NCBI RefSeq assembly: GCF_028657945.1
Contig: NZ_CP059693.1
Coordinates: forward strand, 930,001 to 994,000
Direction of reading: 5' to 3'
From: Thalassomonas haliotis
Lineage (GTDB): Bacteria > Pseudomonadota > Gammaproteobacteria > Enterobacterales > Alteromonadaceae
DNA: 64,000 nt
The position numbers were made by a program, and so were the translations under genes. Position 1 is the stretch's first letter. Each line of letters starts with the position of its first letter. Below, piece after piece: positions 55,179 to 63,171 of the stretch. A model generated the notes under the pieces. It made no database searches. It was given only the letters and a program-made list of their open reading frames with translations, and was not told where the DNA came from.

Positions 55179-55724
55179 TTAGCCCCGGGTCTCGCATAAC
55201 TCAGCGTCGGTAAACTTCAGGTGCGGCACAAAGTTACAGGGGCGGTGGCTGGCATCAAGCTGCTCTTTGATCACTTTATCCCAGGCGGTTTTACAGGCAT
55301 TGGTCGAGCCGGGCACACATAATACTACTGTGCTGTTGGCGATGCCGCCAAAGGCGCGTGACTGTATGGTGGAGGTGCCGATTTCTTCAAGTGATACATG
55401 GCGGAAGATTTCGCCAAAACCTTCAACCGCTTTGTCGAATAAAGGCATCAAGGCTTCCGGGGTATTATCCCTTGAAGTAAAGCCGGTGCCGCCGGTGGAA
55501 ATAACCACCTGTACTTCATCGCTGGCGATCCATTTGGAAACGATCGCCCTGAGTTGATAGACATCATCTTTGACTATTGCCTTATCCGCCAACTTGTGTC
55601 CGGCAGTGGTCAGCTTGTCTACCAGCGCCTGGCCGGAAGTATCGTTGGACTCGTCCCGGGTATCGGAAACGGTTAATACTGCAATGTTTAAAGGAATAAA
55701 GGTTTTGCCACCATGACTAGACAT
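55179..55724 (-). CDS. moaB: Molybdenum cofactor protein MoaB (MogA-like)
   Basis: 181 residues from ATG 55724, which follows GGAG by six bases; the frame is open 32 codons further but overlaps mobA. Motifs LTVSDTRDESNDTSGQALVD, STGGTGFTSRDNTPEA and CVPGSTNACKTAW match the MPT-binding fold. It likely adenylates molybdopterin before metal insertion by MoeA; no separate mogA is seen here. Confidence 0.92.
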   Translation of the reverse strand: MSSHGGKTFIPLNIAVLTVSDTRDESNDTSGQALVDKLTTAGHKLADKAIVKDDVYQLRAIVSKWIASDEVQVVISTGGTGFTSRDNTPEALMPLFDKAVEGFGEIFRHVSLEEIGTSTIQSRAFGGIANSTVVLCVPGSTNACKTAWDKVIKEQLDASHRPCNFVPHLKFTDAELCETRG

Positions 55725-55737
55725 AGAAACTCCGTAA

Positions 55738-56337
55738 TTATTTGAACCTGGCCTGGGCTTGCTGCCATTGTTCTGGGGTATTAGTGTTAAATAAATGGGA
55801 TGTTTTGTCAGGGACCACACTGATATGGGGTACCTGATTTAATAAGGCTTTAAAGGATGGCCCGTTTTTTTGGCCCGCAGGATTTTTTCCGGGGACTGCA
55901 GACTTGTTTTTTGCGAAAGTCTGCGACATAAACAGCTCGACATAGCCATTATTGGGCAGATAAAGCGGAATATTGTGCCCCTGGAAAAAACAGGCTTTTT
56001 GGCTGAGTTCGCCTTTGATTTTCAGTTGGCTTAGCGCCGCAGCTGTCATCAGGGGTAAGTCCACCGGCAGGGCTAAAATTGCCGCAGGACGGTAATGTTG
56101 TAATACGCTGTAAATACCGGCAACCGGCCCGGCATTGGCTATGACATCCGGCACCTGGTAGTTATTGCCGCTGACAAGGATATCTTTAATGCCGATATCG
56201 CTGAGTAACTGCTTACTATAGCTGAGCATGTCGACATCGCCGCGCATCAGCTTGGCCTTGTTTTCTCCCATGCGGGAAGACTGGCCACCGGCGAGTACTA
56301 CGCCTAAACAGCCGCTGTTGAATAATTTTGCTGCCAC
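55738..56337 (-). CDS. mobA: Molybdenum cofactor guanylyltransferase
   Basis: 199 residues. GTP-binding signature VVLAGGQSSRMGENKAKL, NAGPVAGIYSVLQ and LALPVDLPLM. It attaches GMP to Mo-molybdopterin, making the bis-MGD form used by DMSO-reductase-family enzymes. Only 4 bases after moaA. Confidence 0.9.
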   Translation of the reverse strand: MAAKLFNSGCLGVVLAGGQSSRMGENKAKLMRGDVDMLSYSKQLLSDIGIKDILVSGNNYQVPDVIANAGPVAGIYSVLQHYRPAAILALPVDLPLMTAAALSQLKIKGELSQKACFFQGHNIPLYLPNNGYVELFMSQTFAKNKSAVPGKNPAGQKNGPSFKALLNQVPHISVVPDKTSHLFNTNTPEQWQQAQARFK

Positions 56338-56341
56338 GTGA

Positions 56342-57313
56342 TTAACCTCCCAGCATCGCCAGGTGCTTGGTGGCGCCGGTCAGTTTATCGTGCAGAAAGT
56401 GCGTCGCTTTTTTATCATCGAGCAGGGAGACTATTTGCGCTTTCAACGGCGCCAAGTCGTCCCCTTGCAGTTGCTCCCTTAACGACAGGCCCTGCTCGCC
56501 GAATAAGCATAAATGCAGTTTGCCGCTGGAGCTGACCCGCAACCGGTTACAGCTGTTACAAAAGTCTTTGCTGTAGGGCATGATCAAGCCGATTTTACCC
56601 TGGTAGTCCGGGTGGAAAAACTCCTGTGCCGGACCGGCGGATTTATCGCGGATCACCGGCTGCCAGCCGTCGAGGATCAGGTTTTGTTTGATGCGTGAGC
56701 CTTTAACATGCTGGGCATCAAAAAACTCCTGGTTATCGCCGGTTTGCATCAGCTCGATAAAACGCAGCGTCACCGGGGTATCTTTTAACCAGTCGAGGTA
56801 GGTTTGAATATCATAACCGTTATATTCGCGCATCAACACGGTATTGATTTTGATGTCGGGACGGCCATCGGCCAGCGCCATATCAATGCCTTGTAAAATG
56901 GTCTTGAGTTTATCGTGTCCGGTAATGGCGTGAAATTGCCGCGGATCTAAACTGTCGATGCTGATATTGATGCTGTCGATACCGGCATCAAGCCATTGGG
57001 GCAGGTGCTGGGGCAGCTTAAAACCATTGCTGGTAATCGCCACTTTTTTAATCCCCGGGGTTTGTTTGCAGGTCGCGATGATCTCTGGCAAATCTTTACG
57101 CAGGCCCGGCTCGCCGCCGGTAATACGGATTTTTTCCGTACCCAGTTGGGCAAATGCATGGGTCAGGCGCTGTATTTCATCCAGGGATAAGAAGTCGCGA
57201 TTGCCGTCGCACTGATAACCGTCCGGCAGGCAGTAGTTACAACGAAAGTTGCAAACGTCGGTAATTGAGAGGCGCAGGTAATAAAACCGGCGGCCAAAAT
57301 TGTCTGTTAACAT
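56342..57313 (-). CDS. moaA: GTP 3',8-cyclase, radical SAM
   Basis: 323 residues. Radical SAM cluster VCNFRCNYCLPDG, ITGGEPGLRKDL, and the second [4Fe-4S] site CNSCNRLRVSS with a later Cys in LHLCLFG; the C-terminal Gly-Gly (MLGG) needed for activity is present. First step of Moco synthesis. First gene of the operon; ribosome site GGAAAGG. Confidence 0.95.
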   Translation of the reverse strand: MLTDNFGRRFYYLRLSITDVCNFRCNYCLPDGYQCDGNRDFLSLDEIQRLTHAFAQLGTEKIRITGGEPGLRKDLPEIIATCKQTPGIKKVAITSNGFKLPQHLPQWLDAGIDSINISIDSLDPRQFHAITGHDKLKTILQGIDMALADGRPDIKINTVLMREYNGYDIQTYLDWLKDTPVTLRFIELMQTGDNQEFFDAQHVKGSRIKQNLILDGWQPVIRDKSAGPAQEFFHPDYQGKIGLIMPYSKDFCNSCNRLRVSSSGKLHLCLFGEQGLSLREQLQGDDLAPLKAQIVSLLDDKKATHFLHDKLTGATKHLAMLGG

Positions 57314-57717
57314 GTCACCTTTCCAAATGTCGGGAGGCTAACGCGTTTCCTTGTTAACCCTGGTGGCTATTACTGCTTTTATTTTCCATTTACTTCTTAA
57401 AAGCAATGGTGAAAGCATCATAACCACGGCTTGAAACAACATTTCAAAACAAATACTTAACCAGTATGGTTTTGGGGTAGCCGTTTCAGCTCGGCGATTA
57501 AAATATACGTTTTCGTATACTCGATTCTTTATATCAGTGTAATTATACACCTAAGTCGTAGGGCTATCTTACAATTTATTGCGGCAATTGACACTAGTGT
57601 TAATAAACTAGACCGGCTTTACCGGGAAAAGTTTGATCTGCGTCATTAGCTGGCCGGTTACAAATTTGCTAGTTTAGATGATATTATTCAGGCATAAAAA
57701 ATTGAAGAGTTAACTTA
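57314..57717. promoter_or_regulatory. Divergent moaA-moeA control region with two palindromes
   Basis: No gene supported. It contains TATACG-TTTT-CGTATA (57504-57519) and a near-perfect 16-bp palindrome TTGACACTAGTGTTAA (57588-57603). The long moaA leader ends with GCCTCCC and GGAAAGG, which faintly recalls the Moco RNA motif, but I could not fold it with confidence. The palindromes do not fit the ModE consensus. Confidence 0.4.
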
Positions 57718-58953
57718 ATGAGTGATTGTTGTTCAGCCCCCGGATTACTGCCCTTTGAAACCGCCCTGGAGAAGATGCTCAGCAGCATCACCCCAATAGT
57801 TGAAACTAAGGAATTAGCGATTGGCGATGCCCTGCATTATGTCCTGGCACAGGATGTGTTAAGCCCGCTAAATGTGCCGCCCCATGATAACTCGGCGATG
57901 GACGGCTATGCCTTTGCCGCCGACAGCCTCAAAGACAGCCGGGTACTGACCCTGGCGGGGAAATCTTTTGCCGGCGCACCTTTTGAAGGCAAGTGCCTGC
58001 CCGGGCAATGTATCCGGATTATGACCGGTGCTAAAATGCCGGCAGAGTGCGATACCGTGGAAATGCAGGAAAATGTCGAAGTGACAGCGGCGGGGATCGA
58101 ATTTCTCGAGTTGAAAAAACTCGGAGCTCATGTACGTAATGCCGGTGAAGACATCAAAGCCGGTCAGATGGTGTTAAGCGCCGGGCACAGATTAACGGCG
58201 ATCGATATCGGCGTACTCGCCTCCCTCGGCCTCGGCACCGTGAAGGTCTACCGTAAGCTCAATATTGCCCTGATCGCCACCGGGGATGAATTGAAATCGC
58301 CGGGACAGACGCTGACGCCCGGGGATATTTATGAAAGCAACAGTTATGTACTGGCGGCGATGCTGAGCAAGCTCAATGTCAATGTTATCGACTTTGGCAT
58401 CATAGAAGACGATTACCAGTTGATCAAAGCGGCCTTTGTTAAAGCCGATCAGCAGGCGGATGCGGTAATATCTTCCGGCGGTGTTTCCGTCGGCGAAGCG
58501 GATTACACCAAAGACGTGCTGGATGAGCTGGGACAAATCGATTTTTGGAAAATTGCCATCAAGCCGGGCAAGCCCTTTGCTTTTGGCCAGTTAAAGAACA
58601 GTATCTTTTTCGGCTTGCCGGGTAACCCGGTATCGGCATTGGTAACGGCGCATCAACTGGCGATCCCCGGACTGTTGAAGTTACAGAATGGCGAACCGGT
58701 GAAACGTATTTCGGTAGCGGCGACCACGACAACGGACTTACGTAAATCGCCGGGGCGCATGGATCTCCAGCGCGGGGTATTATCGGTGAACGAGGCAGGC
58801 GAAAATATCGTTACCTCCACCGGGGCCCAGGGCTCGGGTATTTTATCCAGTCTGGCCCGCGCCAACTGCTATATTGTGCTGCCCCGGGAGCAGGGCAGGG
58901 TCGCGGCGGGGCAGCAGGTCAGGGTGCAACTTTTTGATCAGTACCTGCAATAA
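57718..58953 (+). CDS. moeA: Molybdopterin molybdotransferase
   Basis: 411 residues. VPPHDNSAMDGYAFAA, IRIMTGAKMPAECDTVEM, GDELKSPGQ, SGGVSVGEADYTKD and GLPGNPVSALVT define MoeA domains I-IV. It inserts molybdate into adenylated molybdopterin. Divergent from the moaA operon. Confidence 0.95.
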   Translation: MSDCCSAPGLLPFETALEKMLSSITPIVETKELAIGDALHYVLAQDVLSPLNVPPHDNSAMDGYAFAADSLKDSRVLTLAGKSFAGAPFEGKCLPGQCIRIMTGAKMPAECDTVEMQENVEVTAAGIEFLELKKLGAHVRNAGEDIKAGQMVLSAGHRLTAIDIGVLASLGLGTVKVYRKLNIALIATGDELKSPGQTLTPGDIYESNSYVLAAMLSKLNVNVIDFGIIEDDYQLIKAAFVKADQQADAVISSGGVSVGEADYTKDVLDELGQIDFWKIAIKPGKPFAFGQLKNSIFFGLPGNPVSALVTAHQLAIPGLLKLQNGEPVKRISVAATTTTDLRKSPGRMDLQRGVLSVNEAGENIVTSTGAQGSGILSSLARANCYIVLPREQGRVAAGQQVRVQLFDQYLQ

Positions 58954-59047
58954 TCGGCTTCACTTCTAAACGGATTCAAGCAAAACAACAGCCTGTTCAA
59001 GTGCTGCCGTGTTTGTTTTTACAGCTGATGACAAACATTTTTCACGA

Positions 59048-59067
59048 TACTGTTGTTTTATACAGTG
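59048..59067 (+). promoter_or_regulatory. LexA (SOS) box upstream of yebG
   Basis: TACTGTTGTTTTATACAGTG fits CTGT-N8-ACAG exactly with good flanks. It lies 135 bases before yebG, a known SOS gene. Confidence 0.75.
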
Positions 59068-59156
59068 ATGTTTTGTACAATAAATCTGTAGTTTGAGTTT
59101 TGAGCAAAGTTTGTGTGTTTTGTCGGCACATGGATAACAAATAATGTTAATATGTT

Positions 59157-59174
59157 TTATCAGCGCGCTGATAA
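59157..59174. promoter_or_regulatory. Perfect 18-bp palindrome before yebG
   Basis: TTATCAGCGCGCTGATAA is fully self-complementary, 28 bases before the yebG start. It could be an operator or a leader hairpin; the binding protein is unknown. Confidence 0.5.
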
Positions 59175-59201
59175 CCAACAATGGATTAATGAGGGGAAAT
59201 C

Positions 59202-59594
59202 ATGGCAGTTGAAAGCCGATTTGTCGTAATTCGACAGGGTGTGGAGGTAGAAACATTTATGGACAAAAAATCAGCAGATGAATATGACAAAATGCTGGAT
59301 ATGGCGGATAGCCTGGCTGAAATGTTATCTCATGCACCGGTTGAATTAACTGAACAGGCCACCGAAGAGTTAAGTATTTATTTTGCCAAACACAGAGAAG
59401 ATGTTTTAATTGCCCTGCAGGCGAAAAAAGCCAAAGCTGAACCCGCGAAAGCCAAGGCTGAACCGGTGCTAAAAGCCGTTGATAAAAAGCCTGAAGGCAA
59501 AGATAGCGCCAAGGGCGAAAAGAAACCGTCCAAGGCGAAAAGCGCCAAAGCGACTAAGGCGGAAAAGGAAGCCAAGCTTAGTGAAGCAAGTTAG
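59202..59594 (+). CDS. yebG: SOS-induced protein YebG with extended basic tail
   Basis: 130 residues. MAVESRFVVIRQGVEVETFM and SADEYDKMLDMADSLAEML match YebG. The C-terminal 55 residues are a Lys/Ala/Pro/Glu-rich tail (repeats of KAKAEPAKAKAEP and KSAKATKAEK), histone H1-like and longer than in E. coli. The LexA box upstream fits its known DNA-damage control. Molecular role unsettled. Confidence 0.88.
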   Translation: MAVESRFVVIRQGVEVETFMDKKSADEYDKMLDMADSLAEMLSHAPVELTEQATEELSIYFAKHREDVLIALQAKKAKAEPAKAKAEPVLKAVDKKPEGKDSAKGEKKPSKAKSAKATKAEKEAKLSEAS

Positions 59595-59644
59595 TGCGGC
59601 AGAAGCATTAGTGACCGGTAATTGAATGTGGCAGTAGTAATCAT

Positions 59645-60367
59645 TTGACCATAGAATATCAGCTGATCCGCAGCGATAAGCGTAAAACATTAGGCCTGCA
59701 GGTGAAAAAAGGCCAGGTCTTTGTCCGTGCGCCCCGCTTTGTTGGCAAAGAGCAAATTACCGCCTTGGTACAGGCAAAATCGAGCTGGCTCAAAGCTAAG
59801 CTTGCCGAGCAGCAACTGCTGCTTGAAAACGAAGTCAGCTTGTTTTGTCAGGACAGCGAAATCTGGGTCCGCGGTACCCTGAAAAGGCTGGATATCCTTG
59901 ATTTGTCGGCGCTTCCCCCTGATGCGAGTAAGACCGGGGTGCGGGAGCTGGAGCAGGCCATAGCCGTTTTTTTGCCCGCGTCTCAATTTGCCTGTGGTCA
60001 TGAGCAAGTGACGGCAAAAGTGAAAAAACTGCTTGAGCTGTGGTTTAAACAGCAGGCGCAGCAGTATATTCCCGCCAGGCTTGAATTTTGGTCCGGCGTT
60101 ACCGGCCTGAGCTATAAATCGCATAAGATCCGTCAATATAAGGCCCGGTGGGGCAGCTGCAACAGCCGGGCGGAGCTGAGTTTTAACAGCTTATTGATGA
60201 TGGCGCCCGACTGGGTCATAGATTATGTTATCGTGCACGAACTCTGCCATCTGCAACACCTTAATCATTCTCCGGCTTTTTGGCAGCTAGTAGCCGGTTT
60301 TTATCCTCAATATGCTTTGGCCAAACAATGGCTGAAACGCAATCAAGTGAAATTAAACTGGAAATAA
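59645..60367 (+). CDS. YgjP-type (DUF45/M48-like) zinc metallopeptidase
   Basis: 240 residues. Zinc motif IVHELCHLQHLNHSPAFW with HExxH and a third His, preceded by the family segment KARWGSCNSRAELSFN. The N-terminal RKTLGLQVKKGQVFVRAPRF is typical of DUF45. The start TTG 59645 lacks a clear ribosome site. Cytosolic; substrates unknown. Confidence 0.87.
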   Translation: MTIEYQLIRSDKRKTLGLQVKKGQVFVRAPRFVGKEQITALVQAKSSWLKAKLAEQQLLLENEVSLFCQDSEIWVRGTLKRLDILDLSALPPDASKTGVRELEQAIAVFLPASQFACGHEQVTAKVKKLLELWFKQQAQQYIPARLEFWSGVTGLSYKSHKIRQYKARWGSCNSRAELSFNSLLMMAPDWVIDYVIVHELCHLQHLNHSPAFWQLVAGFYPQYALAKQWLKRNQVKLNWK

Positions 60368-60420
60368 TTGCGGTTATTTGACTGTTTGATTGTTAGCTGT
60401 ATAACCAGTCTTTAGCGCTT

Positions 60421-60515
60421 ATACCAATTGAATTAAGTATTTGCTCAATCAAACGCCTTGAACTTGAACCTTTATCCTTATCGAATATTGATCACCTACT
60501 TAATACAATTGGTAT
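60421..60515. repeat. Interspersed inverted repeat, ACCAATTG type
   Basis: Nineteen-base arms ATACCAATTGAATTAAGTA and TACTTAATACAATTGGTAT are complementary with one mismatch and 57 bases apart. This resembles small non-coding palindromic elements common in Colwelliaceae and related marine genomes (from memory). The remaining parts of the 60368-60719 gap show nothing else. Confidence 0.6.
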
Positions 60516-60719
60516 TATTATTTCTCCTCTGGTTTGATTAATATCGCGCCATGCACTATTAATAAGATGCAAAGGGCTGATATTAAAATAAATAAAACCC
60601 TGCTCTTAAACTATCTGTTTATTTTTCATTTTTTAGCATGGAAGTGATGTGTTAATAATGGTACCGGCTTGCGACTGAAAATTGCTCAGTAGCTGTTGGA
60701 ACAACAAGAGGGATAGATT

Positions 60720-60821
60720 ATGAAAATAACCGGTTATAACCTGAAACTGATAGCTTTGTATTTAGCCTCATCTCTATTCTCTCTTGGTGTTTTTCATTTA
60801 TTGACACTGATCCCTTATTGA
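60720..60821 (+). CDS. Possible small membrane protein, 33 residues
   Basis: ATG 60720 after GAGGGA. The product MKITGYNLKLIALYLASSLF and following residues form one hydrophobic helix. No family recognised. Confidence 0.4.
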   Translation: MKITGYNLKLIALYLASSLFSLGVFHLLTLIPY

Positions 60822-61010
60822 CCAACCGGGCTTGCGATCATGCAAGATCACAACTCTAACATCCCAGGTAAAAGAAGCTGTTAGGATCTCGCTACGCGGG
60901 GTTACGAGCAATGTTTACAGTAAATTTACAATTTATAAGTTTGGTGATTAACAAATGCCTCTTTTTAGGGTAAATTATCGCCATTAAAATAACAAAAGGC
61001 TAAAAATGTT

Positions 61011-61376
61011 ATGACGTCATCTGTATTAATTTGCGATGATTCCAATATGGCGAGAAAGCAGGTTGTACGCAGCTTACCACCCCACTGGCAGGTAAGGGTA
61101 CAAACGGCTAAAAATGGTATTGAGGCGCTTGAAATTATGCGCAACCAGGCGGTTGATGTGTTATTTCTTGATCTGACCATGCCGGAGCTTGATGGTTTGG
61201 GTGTATTGCAAAAAATTAAAGAAGAAGGCATAAACTGCTCGGTGTTTGTGATTTCTGCCGATGTTCAACCGGCGATGCAGGCGAGAGTGCTTGAATTGGG
61301 CGCTACGGCATTTTTGCGTAAGCCGGTTGAAGCCGATGTCTTAATGGATGAACTGCAAGTGCACGGGTTTCTATGA
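61011..61376 (+). CDS. CheY-like response regulator
   Basis: 121 residues, receiver only. VLICDDSNMARKQVV, phospho-Asp in VLFLDLTMPELDGLG, Ser in FVISADVQP and Lys in FLRKPVEAD. It overlaps the CheX-like gene by four bases (ATGA), so the pair is a regulator with its own phosphatase. Confidence 0.9.
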   Translation: MTSSVLICDDSNMARKQVVRSLPPHWQVRVQTAKNGIEALEIMRNQAVDVLFLDLTMPELDGLGVLQKIKEEGINCSVFVISADVQPAMQARVLELGATAFLRKPVEADVLMDELQVHGFL

Positions 61377-61981
61377 CCGCATTTAATTTAAATGAAGATC
61401 AACAGGATTGCCTCCAGGAGCTGATCAATGTTGCTATGGGGCAGGCAAGTGATCAGCTGGCCCGTTATCTGAATACTTTTGTTCATTTAAAGGTGCCGAG
61501 TATTGAGCAGGTGAGCACTACCAGTTTGTCCAATAGCCTGAATCAGGAGCAGCAATCTGTGGCTGTGGTCAGCCAGGGATTTTTGGGTTATGAAGGTATC
61601 CGGGGTGAAGCCTTGCTGGTATATCAGCATAAGGACTCCGATTGTATCGGCAATATCCTGGGTTATGAACCGGATGAGTTATCGGTTGAAGAGCAGTTAA
61701 TTGACCTGAGCTCTATTTTAACCACCACATTTTTGAATGTCTTTGCCCAGCAAATTGATAATCAGATGTCGTATAATGCCCCGCGTTTACTTTCCCGTGG
61801 TCAGGATGCACTTGCCGTATATTTGCAGCAGTTATCTTTTAACTGCGATATGGCGTTAAAGGTGAAAATTACCTATCAGGTAACAGATTATTCTTTTAAT
61901 TGCGATATGATCTTACTCATCCCCGAGTCAGCCATCACTCACATTAAAGCGGTTATCGACAGGATATTGGCTGATTATTAA
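61373..61981 (+). CDS. CheC/CheX-family phosphatase-like protein
   Basis: 202 residues. ELINVAMGQASDQLARYL is the first CheC-type helix with its Glu/Asn pair; ILTTTFLNVFAQQIDNQM is the corresponding second helix, partly degenerate. Likely dephosphorylates the CheY-like protein encoded just upstream. Confidence 0.8.
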   Translation: MTAFNLNEDQQDCLQELINVAMGQASDQLARYLNTFVHLKVPSIEQVSTTSLSNSLNQEQQSVAVVSQGFLGYEGIRGEALLVYQHKDSDCIGNILGYEPDELSVEEQLIDLSSILTTTFLNVFAQQIDNQMSYNAPRLLSRGQDALAVYLQQLSFNCDMALKVKITYQVTDYSFNCDMILLIPESAITHIKAVIDRILADY

Positions 61982-61992
61982 GGAAGGACACT

Positions 61993-62943
61993 ATGTCGAT
62001 GGAAACCTTTCAGTCGACCATAACCAACCAGTTAAATACCGGGGTGCTGATCCTGGATTTAGACTTAAATATAGTTTTTTGGAACCGCTTTCTGGAAGTG
62101 CATGCCAACCAAAGATCCAGTGAGGTTATCGGGCGCTCTGTTTTTGAAGTCTTTAAAGAATTACCGCGCCGCTGGTTTGAGCGTAAAGTGACCGGCGTAG
62201 TGCAGTTAAATACCCCGTCCTTTTGCTCGTGGGAGCAAAGGCATCATTTATTTGAATTGCCCCATACCCGGCCTATTACCACAGACAGCCACTTTATGGC
62301 GCAAAACTGTACTTTTTTACCCCTGGCTCCCGACGGGGCGATTCAATATATCTGTATCCTGGTTGAGGACGCCACCGATGTTTGTCATTACCAGAGCATG
62401 TTGAAAAAGACCCTGGCAGATCTGGAGCTGGCCAATCGCATTGACGGCCTGACCCAAGTGTACAACCGCAAATATTGGGAAGAATGTTTGTCTAAGGAGT
62501 TTGATCGTGCACGCCGCTATCAGCATGATTTATCCCTGATCATGTTTGATTTGGATCATTTTAAGAAATTAAATGACATACATGGACACCTTTGCGGCGA
62601 TATGGTTTTAGTTGAAGTGGCGAAAACTATCAGGCCTTTATTGCGTAGCTGTGACTTTTTCGGCCGCTATGGCGGTGAAGAGTTTGCCATTATCCTGCCG
62701 GAAACCAATATCATGGGGGCAGCAGATGTTGCCGAAAGAATTCGGCAGGCAATAGGGTTTAATGTAATGAAATATCATGGGGTTGAAGTTAAAGCTTCGG
62801 TAAGTGTCGGCGTTGGCGAATTCGAGCAAAGGACACGCCGTTATGAAGATTTGATCGGCAATGCCGATGCTGCTTTGTATGAGGCAAAATCGGGCGGGCG
62901 CAACCGTACCTGCCTGTTTAAAGACTCGGTTGTTTGCTTGTAA
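61993..62943 (+). CDS. PAS-GGEEF diguanylate cyclase
   Basis: 316 residues. PAS domain at about 8-130 (TGVLILDLDLNIVFWNRFLE), then a complete GGEEF domain: DGLTQVYNRKYWEE, FDLDHFKKLNDIHGH and GRYGGEEFAIILPE, with an RSCD inhibitory site five residues before GGEEF. It should make cyclic di-GMP. 11 bases after the CheX-like gene, so one operon links a phospho-relay to c-di-GMP. Confidence 0.93.
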   Translation: MSMETFQSTITNQLNTGVLILDLDLNIVFWNRFLEVHANQRSSEVIGRSVFEVFKELPRRWFERKVTGVVQLNTPSFCSWEQRHHLFELPHTRPITTDSHFMAQNCTFLPLAPDGAIQYICILVEDATDVCHYQSMLKKTLADLELANRIDGLTQVYNRKYWEECLSKEFDRARRYQHDLSLIMFDLDHFKKLNDIHGHLCGDMVLVEVAKTIRPLLRSCDFFGRYGGEEFAIILPETNIMGAADVAERIRQAIGFNVMKYHGVEVKASVSVGVGEFEQRTRRYEDLIGNADAALYEAKSGGRNRTCLFKDSVVCL

Positions 62944-62983
62944 TTTTAATTCAAAATGTGTAGTTTTTTTTCAAAATAAACGG

Positions 62984-63012
62984 TTGACAGCTAAATATTA
63001 ATCAGGCATGTT
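62984..63012 (+). promoter_or_regulatory. Possible thr operon promoter
   Basis: TTGACA (62984-62989), 17-base spacer, then a poor -10 CATGTT. The start would fall almost on the leader ATG, so the true -10 or leader start may differ. Confidence 0.35.
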
Positions 63013-63019
63013 ATTGAGT

Positions 63020-63094
63020 ATGAAAATTCAACACAGCCAAATTACCACTATTATTACCACTACCACCCTCACCGGGATGGTGGTCATTGGCTGA
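63020..63094 (+). CDS. thrL: thr operon leader peptide
   Basis: 24 residues. MKIQHSQITTIITTTTLTGM contains seven Thr and several Ile codons clustered as in enterobacterial ThrL. Ribosome stalling at these codons when Thr- or Ile-tRNA is short prevents the downstream terminator from forming. Confidence 0.88.
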   Translation: MKIQHSQITTIITTTTLTGMVVIG

Positions 63095-63117
63095 CGTGTA
63101 AAATAAACGATTTTATC

Positions 63118-63151
63118 AAAGCCCGTGACCGACAAGGTTCCGGGCTTTTTT
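63118..63151 (+). terminator. thr attenuator
   Basis: AAAGCCCG pairs with CGGGCTTT with inner GACC/GGTT, followed by T6. It lies between thrL and thrA, 21 bases before the thrA start. Confidence 0.85.
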
Positions 63152-63171
63152 GTTTTTAAGGGGATGTAAAA

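Noticed and set aside
57504-57519. ModE operator
   Set aside because: The half-sites face the wrong way for the CGxTATATA...TATATxACG consensus.
57338-57550. 70-codon frame on the minus strand just before moaA
   Set aside because: It starts at GTG without a clear ribosome site, spans both the palindrome and the control region, and has no recognisable similarity. Treated as leader, not gene.
58966-59181. 71-codon minus-strand frame between moeA and yebG
   Set aside because: Covers the LexA box and the 18-bp palindrome of yebG; composition is not protein-like.
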